A stretch of 64,000 nucleotides of DNA from an uncultured bacterium (GCA_949294335.1 CASFGO010000018.1:62001-126000); one strand, 5' to 3'. Counted from the first letter of the stretch, positions 27,550 to 37,167 are shown. Made by a program: numbers and translations. The notes: generated by a model from the sequence alone, not told the origin.

Positions 27550-28449
27550 TTAACTTAGTTTTTGAAATGGATAATTTGAGAATAATTTTATAAAATATAG
27601 GATTTTTACAAAAGGAGAATTGATTGTTTTGTACCAATCAATTAATATATTCTTTTTAGATTTTTCAAACTGATATTTTAATTCTTTATATAATTTTCTT
27701 TTTAAAAGAAAATCTTTTTCTAATTTCATGATTTTGAATAAATCCATTTTTTTATAATCTTTTTTGAACCCTTTTTTGTTATTTTCTCTATGTATTATAA
27801 GTGGTTTTCTAAATATACTAATATTATTAGCTAATATATATGCTTGAATAAAGTATAGATAAAATTCATAACTTACCCCTTTAATAAATGTAAGGTTATT
27901 TTTTTCTAAGAAATCTCTTTTAAACATTTTATTATATGTGTTAGGTTTAATTTTAAATATAAAATCATATGTTTCTTGTGGAGAAAATGCTCTGTTGTCA
28001 TAAGCTTCAGAAAATTCTTTTAATGGAGATTTTTCATCAAAAAATTCCATTGTTTGTGGGTTTAAGCTTGTATATGAAAATAAAACAATATCAGATTCAT
28101 GTTCTTTTGCATTTTTGTATAAGTTCTCAATCATTTCAGTTTTTGCATAGTCATTACTATTCATAAATATTATGTATTCACCACGTGTAAGATAACGACC
28201 TTTATTTCTTGCAAGAGCACTTCCTGAATGAGGTTGAGTTATTAACTTAACTCTAGGATCTTTTCTCATGTATTCTTCAATTATTTTTTGAGATTTATCA
28301 GTTGAACCGTCATTAACACAAACTATTTCAATATCGTTAAATGTTTGAGTTAATAAACTATCTATACATTGTTTTAATGTCTCTTGTGAATTATATACAG
28401 GTATTATAATTGATACACAAGGTGGTTTAATTGAATCTGTAACTATCAT
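27550..28449 (-). CDS. family 2 glycosyltransferase with altered DxD motif
   Basis: A GT-A fold is clear: VSIIIPVYNSQETLKQCIDSLLTQTFNDIEIVCVNDGSTDKS (residues 12-53), then SALARNKG. The metal-binding position usually written DSDD reads NSND here (FMNSNDYAKTEM). The C-terminal half (about 200-299) is basic and hydrophobic, and may touch the membrane. It probably transfers a sugar in surface polysaccharide or protein glycosylation. No sugar-synthesis cluster is adjacent. With the first Asp replaced, activity may depend on the remaining D or be lost. Confidence 0.8.
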   Translation of the reverse strand: MIVTDSIKPPCVSIIIPVYNSQETLKQCIDSLLTQTFNDIEIVCVNDGSTDKSQKIIEEYMRKDPRVKLITQPHSGSALARNKGRYLTRGEYIIFMNSNDYAKTEMIENLYKNAKEHESDIVLFSYTSLNPQTMEFFDEKSPLKEFSEAYDNRAFSPQETYDFIFKIKPNTYNKMFKRDFLEKNNLTFIKGVSYEFYLYFIQAYILANNISIFRKPLIIHRENNKKGFKKDYKKMDLFKIMKLEKDFLLKRKLYKELKYQFEKSKKNILIDWYKTINSPFVKILYFIKLFSNYPFQKLS

Positions 28450-28520
28450 TTTTCTACTCCTTAAAATAATTATCTATATTTTTGAGTATTATGCAATTTG
28501 TAACATTTATTTTAATAAAA

Positions 28521-28537
28521 TAGCAAATTATTTTTTG
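28521..28537 (+). promoter_or_regulatory. TAAAAT + AGCAAATTATTTTTT promoter element (copy B)
   Basis: TAAAAT, a good -10 box, runs directly into AGCAAATTATTTTTTG. TGTAAC lies about 20 nt upstream near the -35 position. It is 50 nt from the ATG at 28571. Confidence 0.5.
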
Positions 28538-28570
28538 AAGTGGTTTAAAAATAAAGTAAAGGAAGTAATT

Positions 28571-28903
28571 ATGCATATACCTCAAAATCGATTTACAAAT
28601 GGAATAAAACCTGCAGCAAAATATGTAGGGCAAAAATCTTTTGAATTAGCTAAAAGAATAATACCAGGAATTGTTATGATGACTTGTTCATTTACTATTG
28701 GGCATATGATGAATAGGCCTTCTAATAATCAATCATCTCATTTACCTAAAAGTTTAGATGCAAACTGGGCATATCAAGCAGGTCAACAAAGAATTAAAGA
28801 TAGTTTGCAAATTGTTGAGCTTAAACAAAAGCTTGCAGCAGATTCTGTAAAAATTTACGAACTTACTAAAAAAGCAGGATTAGATAAAGCTATTAAGAAA
28901 TAA
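28571..28903 (+). CDS. small membrane protein of unknown function
   Basis: The 110-residue protein has a polar N-terminus (MHIPQNRFTNGIKPAAKYVG), one hydrophobic helix (RIIPGIVMMTCSFTIGHMM, about 29-47) and a C-terminal coiled coil (about 65-108). The ATG at 28571 has AAGGAAG 6 nt upstream and is preferred over a TTG at 28535. It overlaps the convergent rimO by 11 nt. It belongs to the set preceded by a TAGCAAA element. Confidence 0.6.
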   Translation: MHIPQNRFTNGIKPAAKYVGQKSFELAKRIIPGIVMMTCSFTIGHMMNRPSNNQSSHLPKSLDANWAYQAGQQRIKDSLQIVELKQKLAADSVKIYELTKKAGLDKAIKK

Positions 28904-30197
28904 TTTCTCCAATTAAATCATATTCATAGCAATCTGTTATTTTAACTTGTTCTATGTCTCCAGGGACAACAGGCTTATCTGTTTTAATATAAACAACCCC
29001 ATCAACTTCAGGTGCATCATATTGACTTCTAGCAATAACCATTCCGTCATCAGTAAAGCTTTCAATTATACAATCAAGAGTTTTGCCGATAAATGATTCA
29101 TTTATTTCTTTTGAAATTGTTTGTTGAAGTAACATCAATTTCTTATGACGTTCATTCATTACTTTTTTAGGAACTAAAGGTTTTATTTTATAAGATGGAG
29201 TTCCTTTTTCTCTAGAATACTTAAATACACCCATCTTATTAAATCTCATTTCTTTTACAAAATTATATAAATGCTCAAATTGTTCTTCTGTTTCACCAGG
29301 GTATCCAACAATAAAAGCAGTTCTTATTGCTACATTAGGAATTCTATTTCTAATATTTTGAACTAACTCTCTATAATCAAATGATGGTCTACACATAGAT
29401 TTTAACATTTCAGGATGTGAATGTTGTAAAGGAATATCTACGTATTTAACAACTTTGTCCAATTTTGCGATTGTATCTAATAATTCATCTGACATATTTG
29501 TCGGATATGCGTACATAATTCTTATCCAACAAAGATTATCAATTTTATTTAATTCTTCTAAGAGTTCTTTTAGCATTGGTTTTCCATACAAATCAATGCC
29601 ATAGTATGTTGTATCTTGAGCAATCAGAATTATTTCATTAACCCCTTTTGATACAAGTTGTTTTGCTTCTTCTACAATATTTTCAATACTTCTTGAATGA
29701 TAATCACCTCTTAAGTAAGGGATTACACAATAACCACATCTATAATTACAACCATCAGCAATTTTTAGATATGAACTTGCTCCAACAGTAATTTGTTGTC
29801 TTTCAATATTTTCAGGGTAAATGTAATTAGGTTTTTCTGAAACTTGATTAGTAAAATTATTATCAATATTTTTTAAAACATCAATAAGTTTTTCAATATC
29901 AGTCGGTCCTATCATGCCAGCAATTTCTGGAATGGCTTGTTTTAATTCTTCGTTGTGTTTTTGAGGTAGGCAACCTGCGACGATAACTTTTTTACCTTCT
30001 TCAACCATTTCTAATATTGAATGAATAGATTCTCGTTCTGCGTCATTAATAAAAGAACAAGTATTAACAATAACAATATCTGATTCTGATTCATCAAGAG
30101 TAATCTCATACCCATTTTGAGCTAGAAGTCCTAGCATAAGTTCAGAATCAACTAAATTTTTTGCACATCCGTGACTTATTAATGCTATTTTTCTCAT
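28893..30197 (-). CDS. rimO: ribosomal protein S12 methylthiotransferase
   Basis: This radical-SAM methylthiotransferase of 434 residues has an N-terminal UPF0004 domain with three cluster cysteines (HGCAKNLVDSE, NTCSFI, AGCLPQ). The radical SAM motif is GCNYRCGYCVIPYLRG, and a C-terminal TRAM domain follows. GxAKN/LVDSE identifies RimO rather than MiaB; it modifies S12 aspartate 89. A TATGAT box predicts only a 5-nt leader, and there is no ribosome site. Confidence 0.95.
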   Translation of the reverse strand: MRKIALISHGCAKNLVDSELMLGLLAQNGYEITLDESESDIVIVNTCSFINDAERESIHSILEMVEEGKKVIVAGCLPQKHNEELKQAIPEIAGMIGPTDIEKLIDVLKNIDNNFTNQVSEKPNYIYPENIERQQITVGASSYLKIADGCNYRCGYCVIPYLRGDYHSRSIENIVEEAKQLVSKGVNEIILIAQDTTYYGIDLYGKPMLKELLEELNKIDNLCWIRIMYAYPTNMSDELLDTIAKLDKVVKYVDIPLQHSHPEMLKSMCRPSFDYRELVQNIRNRIPNVAIRTAFIVGYPGETEEQFEHLYNFVKEMRFNKMGVFKYSREKGTPSYKIKPLVPKKVMNERHKKLMLLQQTISKEINESFIGKTLDCIIESFTDDGMVIARSQYDAPEVDGVVYIKTDKPVVPGDIEQVKITDCYEYDLIGEIIS

Positions 30198-30292
30198 AAA
30201 AATAATTTATCATAAACGAATTCAAATTTCACATCTTATCAAAATGTAAATGTGGGGGTTTAAAAGATTTATGATTGCGATAAAATAGACAT

Positions 30293-32431
30293 ATGAAAAG
30301 AAAGAGTATTGCTTTAGCTTGTATATTATCATTAATGCTTGCTTCTCCTGTCCTTGCAGGATTTAGAGAACACTATGAAGCAGGACAACAATATCTTTAT
30401 CAATCACAATATTCAAGTTCAATTGATGAATTCAAAAAAGCATTAAGAATTAACCCTCTTGATAATTCAGCAAGAATTGGGATTGTAAATGCTTATCTTG
30501 CAAGAGGTACTTATTATGCAAACAAAGCTAATAATTATACAAGTGCAGCAAATGATTTTAGAAGTGCATTATTTTATATCAAGTATTATCAAAAAGATAA
30601 CGATATAGAAAATACTTTTTCTACTGCAACATCAGCAGCTAATAGTCTTAATTATTGCCTAAAACAAATAGGTTTTGATTACTCACCTGAATCAAGATAT
30701 AACAAAGGAGATCAATTAAGAACAGAAGGACAATTACCTGCTGCGATATATGAATTTGAACAAATACGCTCTAATCCTAAATTTAAGAAAAATGTAACAG
30801 CACAAATTGCAGATATGGTTAAGCTTTTAGGTAATAATGATAGAGCAACCGATTACTATAAAGAAGCAGTAAAATTAGATCCACATAATGGTCCTTTATT
30901 ACTTAGATATGCAAGACTTCTTGATAAATTAGGTAGAGAAGATGAAGCTGTTCAGCAATACAATACGGCTCTAGCAGAAGGTGATAATGATCCTGAAATT
31001 CTTTATGCAATGGAAAGGATTTATTACAAAAAACTTGATGCAAATCCTAAAGATCCGGAACTTAATGCAAATATTGGTGCGATTAAACAAAAACAAGGAA
31101 ATTATGTTGATGCTCTTGTATATTATAAAAAAGCCGAAGAATATAGTGCATCTTCATCTGATGTTAATTCGAAAATAAATACAAGATTAAATATAGGAAC
31201 ATTGTTCCAAGTTCAAAAAAACTATACAAAAGCACTTGAAGTTTATAAGTCTATTTTAATAGAATATCCGGATAATTTAAATGCTAATTTATACGCAGCA
31301 CAATGTTTGGAAGCTATGGGAGAAAACGCCAAAGCAATTGATGCATACGAAAAAGTCTTATCTCTTGATCCTACCAATAGTACAATTCGACAACAAATAG
31401 TTACTTTAAAACGTAATTCAATGACGCCGGAAGAATTACTTGCAAGTATTGAAAATAATTCACAAGTTGATAAAACTATGGTTGGTATGATGTATGATTA
31501 TGCCCTTGAATACCATAAAAAGAATGATGTTGATAATGCAATCAAATTTTATCAGGGTGTTTTAAAATTTGATAAAACAAAACCTGATGTTTATACAAAC
31601 ATAGCTCTTTGTTATGCAGAAAAGAAAGATTATAAATCAGCTAAAGAGATTTTAACAACAGCAAAACAAAGATTCCCAAATAATAAAACAATTCAAACTA
31701 CTTTAGATAATCTAAATAGTACCATGATAGCTCAGTCTGCAAATGATGCGTATGATGCTTATGCTAAAAAAGATTATCAAAAAGCAATTCAATTATATTC
31801 TGCAGTAAACCCTGCAACAAAAGATTCTTTATTAGGTATTGCAGCATCCTATGAAGGATTACAAAATTCTGACAAAGCAATTGAATACTATAAAAAAGCT
31901 CTTAATTTAGAGCCTAATAATGCAGATATCGCATACAGTATTGGTGCATTATATGCAAACAAAGAAGAATGGTATAATGCAAAAACATATTTAAATAAAG
32001 CTGTAACTTTAAATCCTAATAATAATGACGCAAAAACAGCATTAAATGATATCAAAAAAGTTACAAGCCAAATTCAAGTTCAAAAAGGGACGGAATTATT
32101 TAATGCAACCAAATATGATGATGCTCTAAAAGCATTTACTCAAGCAATTACAGATGATAATACAAACTCTGATGCTTATTACTATAGAGGAATGATTTAC
32201 GATGCAAAAAATCAACGTAATCTTGCAATAAATGATTATAAAAAAGCTGTTCAATATAACCCTCAACAATATCTAGCAAACTACTTAATCGCAGTAGACT
32301 ATGATATTATTGGACAATATAAAAACGCACTAGATTTTTACAAAAAATTTGCGCAACAATATACAACAGAAGATGAATATTTAAAATACACAAAAACAAG
32401 AGTTCAAGAATTAGCAAAATATGGAAATTAA
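30293..32431 (+). CDS. exported TPR-repeat protein
   Basis: A signal peptide (MKRKSIALACILSLMLASPVLAG, cleavage after about residue 22) is followed by roughly 16-18 tetratricopeptide units over 690 residues, for example GQLPAAIYEFEQI, NYTKALEVYKSILIEYPDNLNANLYAAQCLEAMG and DKAIEYYKKALNLEPNNADIAYSIGALY. It is likely a periplasmic or outer-membrane-associated scaffold; the partner is unknown. TAAAAT at 30281-30286 puts the transcription start at the ATG, so the mRNA is predicted leaderless. It overlaps dusB by 11 nt. Confidence 0.88.
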   Translation: MKRKSIALACILSLMLASPVLAGFREHYEAGQQYLYQSQYSSSIDEFKKALRINPLDNSARIGIVNAYLARGTYYANKANNYTSAANDFRSALFYIKYYQKDNDIENTFSTATSAANSLNYCLKQIGFDYSPESRYNKGDQLRTEGQLPAAIYEFEQIRSNPKFKKNVTAQIADMVKLLGNNDRATDYYKEAVKLDPHNGPLLLRYARLLDKLGREDEAVQQYNTALAEGDNDPEILYAMERIYYKKLDANPKDPELNANIGAIKQKQGNYVDALVYYKKAEEYSASSSDVNSKINTRLNIGTLFQVQKNYTKALEVYKSILIEYPDNLNANLYAAQCLEAMGENAKAIDAYEKVLSLDPTNSTIRQQIVTLKRNSMTPEELLASIENNSQVDKTMVGMMYDYALEYHKKNDVDNAIKFYQGVLKFDKTKPDVYTNIALCYAEKKDYKSAKEILTTAKQRFPNNKTIQTTLDNLNSTMIAQSANDAYDAYAKKDYQKAIQLYSAVNPATKDSLLGIAASYEGLQNSDKAIEYYKKALNLEPNNADIAYSIGALYANKEEWYNAKTYLNKAVTLNPNNNDAKTALNDIKKVTSQIQVQKGTELFNATKYDDALKAFTQAITDDNTNSDAYYYRGMIYDAKNQRNLAINDYKKAVQYNPQQYLANYLIAVDYDIIGQYKNALDFYKKFAQQYTTEDEYLKYTKTRVQELAKYGN

Positions 32432-33401
32432 AGATATACTGAAACAAACAAGAGTTTCACTAGCACCAATGGCTGGAATTACAGATTATGTATTAAGAAC
32501 CCTAATTAGAGAACAATCTAAAACCTGTATATTAACAACAGAAATGATAAGCTCTGAAGCTCTTCACAATGTCAAAGAAACAGATATGACAAAACGAGAT
32601 GAAAACCATTCTCCAATTATTTATCAGTTAAGCGGTCATAAACCTGAATTGATGGCAGAAGGAGCAAAATATCTTGAACCAATGGCAGATGTTATTGATA
32701 TAAATATGGGTTGTCCTGTAAATAAAGTGGTAAAAGGTCAAGATGGAAGTGCTTTAATGAAAAATCCATCGTTAGCTTATGATATTGTACAAGCCGTAAA
32801 AGAAAGCATAAATATACCTGTTAGTGTAAAATTTAGATTAGGCTACACACAAGAAACAATGAATTTTGTTCCATACGGGCAATATATGCAAGAAGCAGGA
32901 GCAGAATTTATAACAATACACGGACGAACAAGAAATCAAATGTATTCAGGAAAAGCAGATTGGAAAAAAATCAGAGAGCTTAAAGAAAATGTAGATATTC
33001 CTGTTTTTGCAAATGGCGATGTAATATCAATTGATAGTGCAATACAATGTCTTGAAGAATCAGGAGCAGACGGTGTTGCAATAGGTCGTGGAGCATTAGG
33101 AGATGTAACTTTAATCGCAAGAATAGAACATTACCTAAATACCGGAGAAAAACTCCCCCCACCAACTTTGGCAGAAAAAATTGAAACAATGAAAAAACAC
33201 CTTGATATGGAAATTGAACTTAGAGGTGAAAAAGTTGGATTAAAATTTGTAAGAAAGTTTTATCCATTCTATATTTCAGGAGTTCCAAATGCTGCAAAAT
33301 ATAGAAGTAAACTTGTTGTTATGGATGATTATAAAGAAATCATAGAAGCATTAAACTATATAAAAAATAATCACTCAAACACTATTTCCAGTATGGTTTA
33401 A
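32421..33401 (+). CDS. dusB: tRNA-dihydrouridine synthase
   Basis: The FMN enzyme of 326 residues has the Dus pattern: LAPMAGITDYVLRTL at the start, IDINMGCPVNKVVKGQDGSALM with the catalytic cysteine, TIHGRTRNQMYSGKADW and GVAIGRGALGDV. It reduces uridines in tRNA D-loops. DusB is the common single Dus in such genomes; the subfamily call is by overall similarity. It is coupled to the TPR gene upstream. The 3' end overlaps the convergent HAD-like gene by 20 nt. Confidence 0.92.
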   Translation: MEIKDILKQTRVSLAPMAGITDYVLRTLIREQSKTCILTTEMISSEALHNVKETDMTKRDENHSPIIYQLSGHKPELMAEGAKYLEPMADVIDINMGCPVNKVVKGQDGSALMKNPSLAYDIVQAVKESINIPVSVKFRLGYTQETMNFVPYGQYMQEAGAEFITIHGRTRNQMYSGKADWKKIRELKENVDIPVFANGDVISIDSAIQCLEESGADGVAIGRGALGDVTLIARIEHYLNTGEKLPPPTLAEKIETMKKHLDMEIELRGEKVGLKFVRKFYPFYISGVPNAAKYRSKLVVMDDYKEIIEALNYIKNNHSNTISSMV

Positions 33402-33726
33402 AATTTATAATTTTATTAAAAGTTTCCTCATAATTTCCATTAAAATTTATAGCTCTATCATCTAAAAAAATTGATGAAAATTTATTTTTAATATTTGTAA
33501 TATTAAAAATATACTTTTCTAAATCATTATTTTTTAACCAATTTTTAACTAATAATTCATCTCTTACAGTATAAATTTCTATTCTGAAATATTTTGATAA
33601 GTTTTCAATAAATTCATAAGCTCCAACTCTAATTGATGGAATAAAATCATTTTTATAATCTCCATTATAATTATTTAAAACTCCATCTAAATCTATTGAT
33701 ATTATTTTTTTAGAATTTTTATTCAA
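33382..33726 (-). CDS. small HAD-like phosphatase domain protein
   Basis: The 114-residue protein has HAD motif I ISIDLDGVLNNYNG with both aspartates, a motif II-like threonine (IYTVRDELLVKNWL) and motif IV-like FLDDRAINF. The cap domain is missing, as in compact HAD proteins. The substrate is unknown. There is no obvious terminator between it and dusB, with which it converges. Confidence 0.7.
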   Translation of the reverse strand: MNKNSKKIISIDLDGVLNNYNGDYKNDFIPSIRVGAYEFIENLSKYFRIEIYTVRDELLVKNWLKNNDLEKYIFNITNIKNKFSSIFLDDRAINFNGNYEETFNKIINFKPYWK

Positions 33727-33842
33727 TATTAATCCCTTACAAAAATGTATGTTTTATGTAAACAATAAGTTATATTTATAATTATAATACTTAGTTATCA
33801 TGTAATCAATTAGCTACAATAATATAATTTTAGGTTTTAACT

Positions 33843-34163
33843 TTGAAAAAATATTTATCAGCATACGGAAATACATGGCAACTATATATAAGTAAACCAA
33901 TTGCTCAAATTATGGGAATTACTCAAGATGAGTATACTGTTAATTTAACTATTGAAAACAAAGTATTATATGTAAAAAAAATCCCTAATAATGAGCTTGA
34001 AAAATATAAAAATTTATTGTGTAAAAAACTAGTAAAACGCAATTCTAGTTTTGGTTTAACAATCCCAATGTCAATACTTGAAGTTTTAGATATTAATCCA
34101 GAAAAAGATATGATTAATTTTGAAATAAATGGGTTAATTTTGAGTATAAATAAAGCAGATTAA
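33843..34163 (+). CDS. tandem SpoVT/AbrB-like (MazE-type) DNA-binding protein
   Basis: The 106-residue protein is an internal duplication of a swapped-hairpin-like half. The first half is GNTWQLYISKPIAQIMGITQDEYTVNL...VLYVKK and the second is NSSFGLTIPMSILEVLDINPEKDMINF...ILSINK. A single chain therefore may replace the usual AbrB dimer. It could be an autonomous regulator or an orphan antitoxin; no toxin gene is adjacent. The start is TTG with AGG 8 nt upstream and a TATAAT box at about 33823. Confidence 0.65.
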   Translation: MKKYLSAYGNTWQLYISKPIAQIMGITQDEYTVNLTIENKVLYVKKIPNNELEKYKNLLCKKLVKRNSSFGLTIPMSILEVLDINPEKDMINFEINGLILSINKAD

Positions 34164-34170
34164 TTTACTT

Positions 34171-34209
34171 AATTTACCCCTTGAATTTACCCCTTGAATT
34201 TACCCCTTG
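34171..34209 (+). repeat. three tandem 13-bp repeats with a downstream inverted copy
   Basis: AATTTACCCCTTG occurs three times head to tail, ending just before the radical SAM gene. An 11-bp inverted copy, AAGGGGTAAAT, lies right after that gene at 34871-34881. The C4 runs stand out in this AT-rich sequence. Confidence 0.85.
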
Positions 34210-34242
34210 ATGTGGGACAATATTTGTGAGGTATTTATTGAT

Positions 34243-34866
34243 ATGTCTGACAATAATTTAGTTTACATTTTAGATGATAAAATCTATATCAATTTAACTA
34301 ATATGTGTACTAATGATTGTATTTTTTGTTTAAGACGAGATAAAGATGATGTTTGTGGTCAAGATATGTGGCTTAAAACAGAAAAAGCAACATCTGAAGA
34401 TGTTATTGAACAACTTGAAAAATATTCAGACAAAATCAGTAAAGGCGTAACTTTCTGTGGTTATGGTGAGCCTACTATGAAATTTAATCAACTTAAAGAA
34501 GTTGCAGAATATATCAAAAAAAATTACCCTAATACCTACATAAAAGTAAATACAAACGGGCATGGTAATGCTATTAACAAGAAAAATATATTACCAGAAT
34601 TAAAAGGTTTAGTTGATGAATTTTCAATTAGTTTAAATGCCCAAAACGAAGAATTATATAATGAACTTTCTCAACCTAAAATTGAGAATGCATATAATGC
34701 AATGAAAGAGTTTGCAATCCAAGCTCACAATGAAGGCTTTAAAACAACATTATCTGTTGTATCAGGTTACAAAGATTATGATGTAGATTTAGACCTTTGT
34801 GAAGGCTTAGCAAAAGAATTAAAAGCAAGCTTTAGAAACAGAGAATGGATTGAAAACGGATACTAG
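34243..34866 (+). CDS. radical SAM protein, TatD-linked type
   Basis: The 207-residue protein has the radical SAM cysteines in NMCTNDCIFCLRR and a SAM-site GGE-like FCGYGEPTMKF. The core is short, ending near the barrel (FRNREWIENGY). It resembles the small radical SAM proteins often found next to tatD, though no tatD is adjacent here. The ATG at 34243 has a GAGG 11 nt upstream. An in-frame ATG at 34210 without a ribosome site is the alternative. The reaction is unknown. Confidence 0.75.
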   Translation: MSDNNLVYILDDKIYINLTNMCTNDCIFCLRRDKDDVCGQDMWLKTEKATSEDVIEQLEKYSDKISKGVTFCGYGEPTMKFNQLKEVAEYIKKNYPNTYIKVNTNGHGNAINKKNILPELKGLVDEFSISLNAQNEELYNELSQPKIENAYNAMKEFAIQAHNEGFKTTLSVVSGYKDYDVDLDLCEGLAKELKASFRNREWIENGY

Positions 34867-34980
34867 GAGTAAGGGGTAAATATAGAAATAAAACTCTTTG
34901 CCCTAAAATCTTAGATAAAAAGATTAAAACAAAATACAATATAAGTTATTGGAACTTACAAAATAAAGAAAGGCGAAAAC

Positions 34981-37140
34981 ATGCAAAATTTAGACAAAAT
35001 CATGAAACCAAAATCAATTGCAGTTATTGGTGCATCTACCAAAGAACACACTATTGGTTCAGACATCATGAAAAGATTACAAGAATACAAATTCAACGGT
35101 AATATCTACCCTGTAAACCCAAAAGGCGGAATTATTGAAGGATTACAAGCATACACTTCTGTATTAGAAATTCCAGGTGAAGTAGATTTAGCAATCATCG
35201 TTGTTAATGCAAAATTTGTACTATCAACTATTGATCAATGTCACGAAAAAGGAATTAAAGGTTTATGTATTATCACAGCTGGTTTCAAAGAAACTGGTAA
35301 AGAAGGTGCAGAAGCAGAAAAACAATTATTAGAAAAAGTTAGAGAATATGGTATGAGATGTGTAGGTCCTAACTGTTTAGGTGTAGTAAATACTCACCCA
35401 GAAATCAGAATGGACGGATGTTTTGCTGAAAGTTTACCAGAAAGAGGAAATATTGGTTTTGTATCTCAATCAGGTGCTTTAGGTGGTGGTATTTTAAATA
35501 TCTTAAAAGACTTAAACTTAGGTTTTGCTCAATTCATCTCAATTGGTAACCAAGCTGATGTAAATGCAGAAACAGCTCTTGAATATTGGGAAAATGAAGA
35601 AGATGTTGAACAAATTCTTCTTTACATGGAATCAATTCAAAATCCAGCTAACTTCAGAAAATTAGCTTCAAGAATTTCTAAGAAAAAACCAATCCTAGCA
35701 TTAAAAGCTGGACGTTCAGCAGCAGGTGCTTCTGCAGCATCTTCTCACACTGGTTCATTAGCTGGAGCTGATAAAGCAGCTAACGCATTATTAAATCAAT
35801 CAGGTGTTATCAGAGAATACTCATTGAAAAACTTATTTGCAACAGCAAAAGTTTTTGCAAACTGCCCTATTCCAAAAGGTGATAGAGTTGCAATCATAAC
35901 AAACTCTGGTGGTCCTGGTATTATGGCAACAGATGCTGTATGTGAATACGGTATGCAAATGGCTAAAATAACAGATGCTACAAAAGAAAAATTAAGAAGC
36001 TTCTTACCTTCTGCAGCATCAGTTAAAAACCCTATCGATATGATTGCTTCAGCTCCTATCGAACACTATAAAGAAACTTTAAAAACAGTTATTGCTGACG
36101 AAAATGTTGATATGATTATTACAATCTATCTTCCATTCTTAGGCTTAAAAGATATTGATGTTGCTAAAGCTTTAATGGAAATTAAAGCTGAACATCCAGA
36201 AAAACCAGTTATTGGTGTATTCATGACTAAGAGTGAATTCTTCTCAACATTATCTGATATGGATGTTAATATGCCATTCTTTATGTATGCAGAAGAAGCT
36301 GCTGATGGTTTAAACAGATTAAATCAACAAAGATTATGGATGGAAAGACCTGAAGGTCAAATCAAAACATTTGATGTTGATAAAGCAAGAGCTGCTGAAA
36401 TCATCAAAGGTTCTTTAGCTGAAGGTAGAGCTCAATTAACAACAAGAGAGTCTATCGATGTATTAGATGCTTACGGAATCAGAGTTTGTAAATCAGGTTT
36501 TGCAACAAATGAAGAAGAAGCAATCTCTATTGGTAATTCTATCGGATACCCTGTTGTTATGAAAATGACTTCTAAAACAACATCACATAAAACAGATGTT
36601 GGTGGTGTAAGAGTTAACATTCAATCTGAAGAACAATTAAGAGCTGAATACAAAGACCTTATTTCTAAATTAGAAGAAAGAGGGTTATTAGACGGTTTAG
36701 AAGGTGTTATCATTCAAGAAATGGTTAAAGGTAATCGTGAAATGGTTTGCGGTATCGCAACAGATCCTCAATACGGTCCAATGATGATGTTCGGTCTTGG
36801 TGGTGTATTCATTGAAGTTATGAAAGACGTAACATTCAGAATAGCTCCACTTACTGATATTGATGCTAAAGAAATGATTAAATCAGTTAAAGCATACAAA
36901 TTATTAGAAGGTGCAAGAGGAACAACTCCTGCACAAATGGAACAAATTGAAGAAACATTATTGAGATTATCTCAATTAGTTAACGACTTCAAATTCATCG
37001 ATGAATTAGATATTAACCCATTGTTAATTTCTGAAAAAACAGGTGAAGGTATCGCAGTAGACGGACGTATTAAAGTTCGTTTAGAAGAAGCAAAAGAAAC
37101 ACTTGCTGAATGCTGTGGTATGTGTTCTTGTTGCCACTAA
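34981..37140 (+). CDS. ADP-forming acetate-CoA ligase (acetyl-CoA synthetase), alpha-beta fusion
   Basis: The order is a CoA-binding Rossmann domain (IAVIGASTKEHTIGSDIMKRL, residues 12-130), two succinyl-CoA-ligase-like domains (FVSQSGALGGGIL; SHTGSLAGAD with the phosphohistidine), and an ATP-grasp domain (about 480-700; VVMKMTSKTTSHKTDVGGV). The enzyme turns acetyl-CoA, ADP and phosphate into acetate, CoA and ATP, giving ATP in acetate-producing fermentation. The C-ending codon bias is strong, so expression is likely high. AAAGGCG precedes the ATG. The C-terminus is cysteine-rich (CCGMCSCCH), which is unusual. Confidence 0.92.
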   Translation: MQNLDKIMKPKSIAVIGASTKEHTIGSDIMKRLQEYKFNGNIYPVNPKGGIIEGLQAYTSVLEIPGEVDLAIIVVNAKFVLSTIDQCHEKGIKGLCIITAGFKETGKEGAEAEKQLLEKVREYGMRCVGPNCLGVVNTHPEIRMDGCFAESLPERGNIGFVSQSGALGGGILNILKDLNLGFAQFISIGNQADVNAETALEYWENEEDVEQILLYMESIQNPANFRKLASRISKKKPILALKAGRSAAGASAASSHTGSLAGADKAANALLNQSGVIREYSLKNLFATAKVFANCPIPKGDRVAIITNSGGPGIMATDAVCEYGMQMAKITDATKEKLRSFLPSAASVKNPIDMIASAPIEHYKETLKTVIADENVDMIITIYLPFLGLKDIDVAKALMEIKAEHPEKPVIGVFMTKSEFFSTLSDMDVNMPFFMYAEEAADGLNRLNQQRLWMERPEGQIKTFDVDKARAAEIIKGSLAEGRAQLTTRESIDVLDAYGIRVCKSGFATNEEEAISIGNSIGYPVVMKMTSKTTSHKTDVGGVRVNIQSEEQLRAEYKDLISKLEERGLLDGLEGVIIQEMVKGNREMVCGIATDPQYGPMMMFGLGGVFIEVMKDVTFRIAPLTDIDAKEMIKSVKAYKLLEGARGTTPAQMEQIEETLLRLSQLVNDFKFIDELDINPLLISEKTGEGIAVDGRIKVRLEEAKETLAECCGMCSCCH

Positions 37141-37167
37141 TATTAATTAGGTAAATATAAATACTCA

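Noticed and set aside
34171-34209. CRISPR-like repeat
   Set aside because: The 13-bp units are directly adjacent without spacers and number only three.
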